From an uncultured Elusimicrobia bacterium (lineage in GTDB: Bacteria > Elusimicrobiota > Elusimicrobia > UBA1565 > UBA9628), in contig CAIQSZ010000323.1 in assembly GCA_903874575.1 (NCBI GenBank), positions 1 to 5,808 of the forward strand: 5,808 bases of DNA, given 5' to 3'. The position numbers were made by a program, and so were the translations under genes. Each line of letters opens with the position of its first letter. Within the stretch, counting starts at the first letter, position 1. The notes below the pieces were generated by a model. It saw nothing but the letters and a program-made list of their open reading frames with translations. It was not told where the DNA came from and ran no database searches. Shown here piece by piece: positions 1 through 4,867 of the stretch.

Positions 1-625
1 AGGTGGATTTGCCGACGTTCGTGTAGCCGACCAGCGCGACCTGCGGGACCGGCACGCCGGCGCGCCGCTCGCGGCGCAGGCGTCGCGCGTCGCGCACCCG
101 CTCCAAGTCGTGCCGGAGGTGCTTGATGCGCAGTTGGATGTGCCGCTTTTCGTACTCCAGCTTGCGCTCGCCGGGCCCGCGCGTGCCGATGCCGCCGGCC
201 TGCTGGGAGAACTCGCGCCACGCGCCGGTGAGCCGCGGCAGCATGTACGACAGCTGGGCCAACTCCACCTGCAGGCGGCCCTCGCTGGTGCGCGCGCGCT
301 GGGCGAAGATGTCCAGGATGAGGCGCGTGCGGTCGACGATCTTGCGCTTGGGCAGGGCCTTTTCCAGGTTCTTCTGCTGGCCCGGCGACAGCTCCAGGTC
401 GAAGACCACCGTGCCCGCGCGCAGGCCCGCGCACATCCCGGCGATCTCGGAGACCTTGCCTTCTCCGACGAGCGTCGCGGGGTTGAAGCGCGCCAGCGCC
501 TGCGTCGCCTCGCCGACGACGGCGGCGCCCGCGGTGTCGACGAGGCGCTTGAGCTCCTCGAGGCTCGAGCGGATGAGGGCCGTTTGGGACTTCGGTCCCA
601 CGCCGACCAGCAGGACGCGCTCCAC
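1..625 (-). CDS. hflX: GTPase HflX, N-terminal part (cut by the left window edge)
   Basis: HflX is a cytoplasmic ribosome-associated GTPase that splits or rescues stalled ribosomes, notably after heat or antibiotic stress. About 208 residues are visible. They cover the HflX-specific N-terminal domain (roughly 1-150), with LVGEGK near 52-57, DRTRLILDIFAQRART at 98-113 and the glycine-rich GGIGTRGPGE at 144-153. A charged Arg-rich helical linker (about 155-190) follows, then the P-loop GYTNVGKST at 200-208, where the window ends. The remaining G motifs and C-terminus lie beyond base 1. The start is taken as GTG at 625, giving MERVLLVGVGPKSQ, because no in-frame ATG is available nearby. There is no clear Shine-Dalgarno sequence, and a CTG at about 649 is a weaker alternative. 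The gene follows the spermidine-synthase-like gene after 23 bases and is probably translated from the same transcript. Family assignment is very secure; the exact start is not. Confidence 0.93.
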   Translation of the reverse strand, partial: MERVLLVGVGPKSQTALIRSSLEELKRLVDTAGAAVVGEATQALARFNPATLVGEGKVSEIAGMCAGLRAGTVVFDLELSPGQQKNLEKALPKRKIVDRTRLILDIFAQRARTSEGRLQVELAQLSYMLPRLTGAWREFSQQAGGIGTRGPGERKLEYEKRHIQLRIKHLRHDLERVRDARRLRRERRAGVPVPQVALVGYTNVGKST

Positions 626-648
626 CGGCGCGCGGGTGTCGAGGGGCT

Positions 649-2199
649 TCAGCGGACCAGGACCTCGCTCATCGCCGACTGGAGGACGCCGCGCCAGCGC
701 ACGGCGGACGCGGCGAGCAGGGCGTCGAGCGGCGCGTGGTCGTCGGTCATCGCGGGCACGAGTTCGAGTTCGGCCGCGGTCGGCTTGAGCTCGCGGGACA
801 GCATCTCCCGGGCGCCCGCCCGCGCCTCGGCGGGCGCGGACGAGGCGGGAGCGTCGAGCGGGCCGGCCGAGGCGAACAGGAGGATGTTCGCCAGGCCGTC
901 CGTCGGGTCGTCGGCGACGAAGGCGCGCACGTTCGGATAGACCCGCGACAGAGTCTTGTAGGCGGCCCGCCAGGCGTTCGCCTCGGGCCCCGACACCGCG
1001 GTCACCATGTTGACCGCGAGCACCCCGCCCGGGATCATCGCCTCGCGCATGCGCGTGAACGCCTCCGTCGTGAAGAGGTGCGCGGGCATCGACTCCGCGC
1101 CGAAGGCGTCGAGCACCATCATATCCCAGGGCCCGCCGCGTCCGGCCTCGAGTTCCGCGCGCGCGTCGGCGATCGTCACGCGGCCCTTCGGGGCGTAGCC
1201 GAACCAGCCCCGCGCGGCGCCCAGGATCACGGGGTCGATCTCGAAGACGTCCACCGTTAGTCCCGCGCGCTCGAGGGCCATCGGCAGGAGCCCGGCTCCC
1301 AGGCCGAGGGCGAGCGCGCGCCGGGCCCCGGGCCGCAGGGCGAGCATCCATTCGAGCGAGAGATCGTACTTCGAGTCGCTGCGTCCCGTATCGGCGTCCA
1401 TGGCGGACTGCGCGGTGCCGTTGACGAGCAGGTAGCGCTTGCGTCCCGAATCGAGCACCTCGACGCGTCCGTACGCCGATTCCCCCCTCGCGCGCACGAG
1501 CGGGTGGGCGCGCGTTTCGGCGCGCACCGCGCAGACGACGCAGGCCGCGGCGGCGGCGAGCTGGCCGAGCGGCAGCCGCCGCGCCGACAGCCAGGTTCCC
1601 CACGCGCCGAGCGCGATCAGCGCCGCGGCGGCGGCGAGCAGGATGCGAGACGCGGGCCACAGCGGGATCAGCACGAAGCCGGTCAAAGCCGCGCCCAGCA
1701 CGCTGCCCGCCGTCGAGACCGCCCAAGCGTCGCCCGCCCGGCGTCCCGCGTCGGCCGCGCCGGTCGCGGTCAACCGGGTCGCGACCGGGCCGAGGGAGCC
1801 CAGCAACGCCAGGGACGGGCCCACCAGGATCGCGGCCGCCGTCACCGCGCCGAGCTTCACGCCGAGCGGCGCGCTCGCGCGCAGGACGGCTTCCCGCATC
1901 ACCGGGACGGCGGCGACGGTGAGGCCGGCGGCCAGGAGAATCTTGGCGAACAAGGTCAGGTGAGGGTGGCGGTCGGCGAGCCGTCCGCCCCACGCGTAGC
2001 CGAAGGCGAGCGCTACGAGCGTGGTGGTGATCAGCGCCGACCAGGTGTAGATGGAAGAGCCGTAGAACGGGCTGATCAAGCGCGTGCCGACGACCTCGAG
2101 CGCGAGCGAACACGCGCCCGAAAGGAACAGGCAGGTCGGAAGATAGAGCGCCGGCGCGGCGTCGGGCGGCGGCAGTTTAGCGGACGGCGGATTTTTCAT
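649..2199 (-). CDS. Membrane-anchored spermidine synthase-like protein (polytopic N-terminus fused to SAM-fold domain)
   Basis: This 516-residue protein has an N-terminal half with about seven hydrophobic segments (near 18-38, 52-70, 82-101, 114-137, 162-178, 185-204 and 210-226). It includes the SGACSLALEVVGTRL and GYAWGGRLADR patterns typical of the membrane domain fused to spermidine synthases. From about 240 comes a Rossmann methyltransferase-type domain: GRVEVLD, VNGTAQS, the nucleotide-binding LGLGAG (about 298-303), the acidic FEIDP (319-323), DARAEL (345-350), LDAFGAESMP (363-372) and terminal TDDHAPLD. In true aminopropyltransferases this fold moves the aminopropyl group of decarboxylated SAM to putrescine. 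Here the usual DxxDP substrate motif reads DAFG, so one Asp is missing and the substrate is uncertain. The start is ATG 2199, six bases after GGAGG at 2206-2210; ATG 2205 abuts the GGAGG and is less likely. It overlaps the end of miaA by 23 bases, suggesting translational coupling. No gene symbol is given because activity is unproven. Confidence 0.88.
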   Translation of the reverse strand: MKNPPSAKLPPPDAAPALYLPTCLFLSGACSLALEVVGTRLISPFYGSSIYTWSALITTTLVALAFGYAWGGRLADRHPHLTLFAKILLAAGLTVAAVPVMREAVLRASAPLGVKLGAVTAAAILVGPSLALLGSLGPVATRLTATGAADAGRRAGDAWAVSTAGSVLGAALTGFVLIPLWPASRILLAAAAALIALGAWGTWLSARRLPLGQLAAAAACVVCAVRAETRAHPLVRARGESAYGRVEVLDSGRKRYLLVNGTAQSAMDADTGRSDSKYDLSLEWMLALRPGARRALALGLGAGLLPMALERAGLTVDVFEIDPVILGAARGWFGYAPKGRVTIADARAELEAGRGGPWDMMVLDAFGAESMPAHLFTTEAFTRMREAMIPGGVLAVNMVTAVSGPEANAWRAAYKTLSRVYPNVRAFVADDPTDGLANILLFASAGPLDAPASSAPAEARAGAREMLSRELKPTAAELELVPAMTDDHAPLDALLAASAVRWRGVLQSAMSEVLVR

Positions 2200-3103
2200 C
2201 GGCATCCTCCAGGACGGCGAGCGTGTTCGTCAGGGACTCTTCGGGGGTCCGGCCCGCGGGGACCGGCGTCGCGTCGAGCCGGCCCCGGAACCAAGTGCGC
2301 TGGCGTTTGGCGTACGCGCGAGTGGCGCGGACCAGGGCGGCAAAGCCGTCGGCGTCCGGGGTCTGCCCGCGCAGGACCGCGACCGCTTCGCGATAGCCGA
2401 GGCTCGTGAAGCCGGGCTCGTCGCCGCGAAAACGGCGCGGCACGAGCGCGCGGACTTCCTCGAGGAGAGGCTGCCACATCGCGCGGGCGCGCTCCTCGAT
2501 GCGCGCGTTCAGGAGATCATGGGGGACCTCCAGGCGCAGAACCGCGGACGCGGGACGCGCGCCGGCCCGGCCCGCGTCCCAATGGGCGGAGATCGGCTTG
2601 CCCGTCAGTTCCAGCACTTCGAGCGCGCGCACGACGCGCTGGAGGTTGCCCGCCGGGATGGCGGCGGCGGCCTTGGGGTCGGCCTGCGCCAAGCGCGCGT
2701 GCAGCGCCTCCCGGCCTTCGCGCGCGGCGAGAGCCTCCAGCCGCCCGCGCACCCCGGCGTCGCGGGGAGGCAGAGGCGCCAGGCCTTCCAGCAGGGCCTG
2801 CAGGTACAACCCGGTCCCGCCGACGACGAGCGGGACCTTCCCGCGCGCCTTGATCGCCGCGGCGGCGGCGGCCGCCGCCGCCGCGAACCGCGCCGCGTCG
2901 TAAATTTCGGACGGGTCGGCGACGTCGATCAGGTGGTGGGGCACGGCGGCGCGCTGGGCCGCGGAGGGCTTGGCGGTGGCGGCGTCGAGGAGGCGGTAAA
3001 CCTGGCGGGAGTCCGCGGAGACGATCTCCGCCCCCAGGCGCGACGCGAGGCGCACGGCAAGCTCGGTCTTGCCCGACGCCGTCGGACCCGCCAGGACGAT
3101 CAA
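2177..3103 (-). CDS. miaA: tRNA dimethylallyltransferase MiaA
   Basis: MiaA transfers a dimethylallyl group from dimethylallyl diphosphate to N6 of A37 in tRNAs reading UNN codons, giving i6A37, the substrate of MiaB encoded just upstream. The 308-residue product has the usual family length. It carries the P-loop GPTASGKT at 6-13, SADSRQVYR at 29-37 with the likely catalytic Asp31, ATAKP at 42-46, PHHLID at 55-60, VVGGTGLYLQ at 93-102, NLQRVVRALEV at 153-163 followed by TGKP, GYREA at 236-240, and AYAKRQRTWF at 263-272. All are MiaA signatures in the right order. The start is a TTG, preceded by GGAAGG four bases upstream. No in-frame ATG or GTG occurs between the upstream pilZ stop and this codon, and the glycine-rich loop sits at the expected distance from the N-terminus. 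A ten-alanine run at 74-83 lies in a normally helical segment and does not lengthen the protein. Cytoplasmic. Confidence 0.97.
   Translation of the reverse strand: MIVLAGPTASGKTELAVRLASRLGAEIVSADSRQVYRLLDAATAKPSAAQRAAVPHHLIDVADPSEIYDAARFAAAAAAAAAAIKARGKVPLVVGGTGLYLQALLEGLAPLPPRDAGVRGRLEALAAREGREALHARLAQADPKAAAAIPAGNLQRVVRALEVLELTGKPISAHWDAGRAGARPASAVLRLEVPHDLLNARIEERARAMWQPLLEEVRALVPRRFRGDEPGFTSLGYREAVAVLRGQTPDADGFAALVRATRAYAKRQRTWFRGRLDATPVPAGRTPEESLTNTLAVLEDADEKSAVR
2206..2210 (-). promoter_or_regulatory. Ribosome binding site GGAGG for the spermidine-synthase-like gene
   Basis: A perfect GGAGG on the minus strand lies inside the last codons of miaA. It directly abuts ATG 2205 but is six bases from ATG 2199, the normal spacing, so it decides the start in favour of 2199. 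Because it is embedded in the miaA coding region, ribosomes finishing miaA would pass over it. Confidence 0.7.
2858..2885. repeat. Perfect 28-base GC-only palindrome inside miaA
   Basis: Two 14-base arms built from GCG/GCC units mirror each other exactly around the centre at 2871/2872. On the coding strand this is four GCG alanine codons, then four GCC, then GCG, within the ten-alanine run of MiaA. The switch of synonymous codon creates the symmetry. As RNA it could fold into a very stable hairpin of about 12 base pairs with a minimal loop. It may be a chance product of a GC-rich alanine tract; no role is known. Confidence 0.85.
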
Positions 3104-3107
3104 GACG

Positions 3108-3113
3108 CCTTCC
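3108..3113 (-). promoter_or_regulatory. miaA: Ribosome binding site GGAAGG for miaA
   Basis: GGAAGG lies four bases upstream of the TTG start at 3103, in the 13-base gap after the pilZ stop codon. It is a moderate match to the Shine-Dalgarno consensus and supports use of the rare TTG start, since no ATG or GTG is available in frame. Confidence 0.5.
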
Positions 3114-3116
3114 GGA

Positions 3117-3572
3117 TTACTTCTTCCAGTGCGGCGCTTTGACCGGCTTGGCGCAGAGCGAATGGAAGTGGCAGTCGCGGACGCAGGCTTCGGGCAGGCG
3201 CAGGGCCACGCGCGTCTCGCAGTCGGCGTTGTCGTCGGCCATGCAGGCGATGCGGTCCTGCACCTTCTTGGCGATTTTCAGAAAGGCGAGGCCGAGGCTG
3301 TAGGTCTCGCCCTTCTGGTGGATGCGGACGATCTTGGCTTCGATCAGCGTCCGTTCAAGGCCGGGAATGGAGAGGTGCATCTCGAAGTTGTTCGAGTGCG
3401 GAGGCTCGCAGAACACGAGCAGGGATATCCCGCCCGCGGAGAGGTCGGTCATGATCGCGGGCTGGGCCTTGCGGTCGGCGGCCATTTCGAGAGTGATCGG
3501 CTCGATCATGCCCTCGACGACGTTGAAGCGGCGGTGCTGCCGGCGCTCGGCCCCGGTTTTCTTATCGCTCAT
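3117..3572 (-). CDS. PilZ-domain protein with Cys/His-rich C-terminal tail
   Basis: This small, soluble 151-residue protein is predicted to bind cyclic di-GMP. The N-terminus has ERRQHRRF (9-16), which holds the RxxxR half of the PilZ signature. TDLSAGGISL (42-51) supplies the DxSxxG half (D43, S45, G48). A beta-rich stretch follows to about residue 100, with the IVRIHQKGETYSLGLAFLKI region typical of the end of a PilZ barrel. The last 42 residues contain five cysteines (110, 118, 130, 134, 140) and two close histidines in CVRDCHFHSLC, which could bind a metal or form disulfides; that part is inference. The start ATG overlaps the miaB stop in an ATGA, with GGGGG seven bases upstream; ATG 3578 is too close to that site. 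The gene lies between miaB and miaA and looks visibly less GC-rich than both (about 58% in one 60-base sample against 80% in one from miaA). Its partner or output is unknown; no transmembrane or enzymatic domain is attached. Confidence 0.9.
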   Translation of the reverse strand: MSDKKTGAERRQHRRFNVVEGMIEPITLEMAADRKAQPAIMTDLSAGGISLLVFCEPPHSNNFEMHLSIPGLERTLIEAKIVRIHQKGETYSLGLAFLKIAKKVQDRIACMADDNADCETRVALRLPEACVRDCHFHSLCAKPVKAPHWKK

Positions 3573-4867
3573 TCGCATTCCCCCAGCAAAGTGCGCTTCA
3601 TGGTCCCGGTGATGCGGACCTTTCGCAACCGCCCCGGCTCCGCCGGGGTTTCCCACTTCACGCGGAAGGCGTCCCGCGCCCGGCCGTAGCCGCCCGTCTC
3701 GTCCAGAACCTCGACCGTGCGTCCGAGCCTCGCTTTCATCGCGTCCTCGGTCAGCCCGTCGCAAAGCTCGTTGAGGCGCGCCAAGCGTTCCTCCTTGACC
3801 TGCGCGGGCACGTCTTCCGTCCTTTCGGCGGCCTCGGTCCCCTCGCGGGGCGAATACTTGAACGTGTACGCCGTGGCCGGCTTCAGCCGCCCGACGAGCT
3901 CCAAAGTGCGCTCGAAGTCTTCGTCGGTCTCCGACGGGAATCCTACGATAATGTCCGTGCCCACTTCAATCGAAGGGCGCGCGGCGCGCAGGCGCTCGAT
4001 GCGTTCCAGGAACGACGCCGCGGTGTAGTTGCGGCGCATGCGCGACAGCACGCGGTCGGACCCGGATTGGACCGGCATGTGGATGTGATCGCAGGCCGCG
4101 GGCGTTTCGGCGAACGCGGCGATGAGCTCGTCGTCCAGGAAACGGGGGTGCGGGCTCTCGAAGCGCACGCGCGCCACGCCGTCGACCGCCGCCGTCGCGC
4201 GCAGGAGGTCGGCGAAGCGGCGCTGGCGGCCGTCGCCCGCGACGACGCGCCAGCTGTTGACGGTCTGGCCCAACAGCAGGATCTCGCGCGCGCCGGCCGC
4301 CGCCTTGGCGCGGACTTCGGCCATCACCGCCTCGTACGGTCGGTAGGCCTCTCGTCCTCGCACGCGCGGCACGATGCAGTAGGAGCACGAGTAATTGCAG
4401 CCGCGCATGACCGTGACCGGCGCGACGACGGGAGAGGACCAGCCGATCGGCGCGGCCGGCGCGCCGCCTCCGGCGGCAAACGCCTCCCGCGTTTCGCGAA
4501 GCATTTCGAACTTCGCGGCCAGCGCCGTTTCGACGATGCGAGGATAGTCCTCGATGGACTTCGCCCCGACGACCAAGTCCACGTAAGGGAAACGCTCGCG
4601 GATCCAGCCGCCCAGGCGCTCGGCCGCGCATCCCGAAACGATGAGCACGCGGTCCGGGTCGGCCTCCTTCCACGCGCGCAGGCGGCCGATCATCGACAGG
4701 GCTTTGTCCTCGGCGTGCTGGCGCACGGTGCAGGTGTTGAGCACGATCGCGTCCGCGTCCTTGGAATCCTTGACGGGAATAAAACCGCGCGCCAGCAAGG
4801 GCCCGGCCATCTCGCCGCCGTCGGCGACGGACATCTGGCATCCGAAGGCGACGACATGCAGGCGCAT
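3569..4867 (-). CDS. miaB: tRNA-2-methylthio-N6-dimethylallyladenosine synthase MiaB
   Basis: MiaB is a cytoplasmic radical-SAM enzyme with two Fe-S clusters that methylthiolates i6A37 of tRNA to ms2i6A37, the step after MiaA. The 432-residue product has the full architecture. The N-terminal UPF0004-type domain carries the three auxiliary-cluster cysteines C10 (FGCQMS), C46 (LNTCTVR) and C80 (SGCAAER). The radical-SAM core has CxxxCxxC at C157, C161 and C164 (MRGCNYSCSYCIVPRVRGRE), followed by HIHMPVQSGSDRVLSRMRR (261-279), DIIVGFPSETDEDF (305-318) and FKYSPREGTEAA (336-347). A C-terminal TRAM RNA-binding domain spans about 375-430. The usual GCQMN reads GCQMS here. The start ATG shares one base with the stop of the upstream membrane-protein gene (TGATG), which favours it over an ATG 36 bases earlier. 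The frame stays open far upstream, but that part is Arg/Pro/Gly-rich and unrelated. MiaB-type rather than RimO or MtaB is supported by the motifs and by nearby miaA. Confidence 0.96.
   Translation of the reverse strand: MRLHVVAFGCQMSVADGGEMAGPLLARGFIPVKDSKDADAIVLNTCTVRQHAEDKALSMIGRLRAWKEADPDRVLIVSGCAAERLGGWIRERFPYVDLVVGAKSIEDYPRIVETALAAKFEMLRETREAFAAGGGAPAAPIGWSSPVVAPVTVMRGCNYSCSYCIVPRVRGREAYRPYEAVMAEVRAKAAAGAREILLLGQTVNSWRVVAGDGRQRRFADLLRATAAVDGVARVRFESPHPRFLDDELIAAFAETPAACDHIHMPVQSGSDRVLSRMRRNYTAASFLERIERLRAARPSIEVGTDIIVGFPSETDEDFERTLELVGRLKPATAYTFKYSPREGTEAAERTEDVPAQVKEERLARLNELCDGLTEDAMKARLGRTVEVLDETGGYGRARDAFRVKWETPAEPGRLRKVRITGTMKRTLLGECE
3580..3584 (-). promoter_or_regulatory. Purine-rich ribosome binding site for the PilZ gene
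   Basis: GGGGG on the minus strand lies seven bases upstream of the ATG at 3572, inside the last codons of miaB. It directly precedes a second in-frame ATG at 3578 with only one base between, which is too short, so 3572 is preferred. Confidence 0.5.

Noticed and set aside
110..940. Plus-strand frames over hflX and the spermidine-synthase-like gene (110-940, 123-788, 736-1260, 1439-1963, 1504-2409)
   Set aside because: All are antisense to well-supported genes, rich in Arg/Ala/Gly, and lack recognisable motifs; expected at this GC content.
2858..2885. The GC palindrome as a transcription terminator
   Set aside because: It lies inside the miaA coding region, encodes part of a conserved helix, and has no following T-run on either strand.
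2519..3689. Plus-strand frames antisense to miaA and the PilZ gene (2519-3142, 3069-3689)
   Set aside because: They mirror the coding pattern of the opposite strand; low-complexity glycine/arginine runs and no domain features.
3117..3764. 215-residue version of the PilZ protein with an earlier start
   Set aside because: The extra N-terminus overlaps the miaB TRAM domain in another frame and looks like shadow sequence. The ATGA junction with an upstream GGGGG fits ATG 3572 better.
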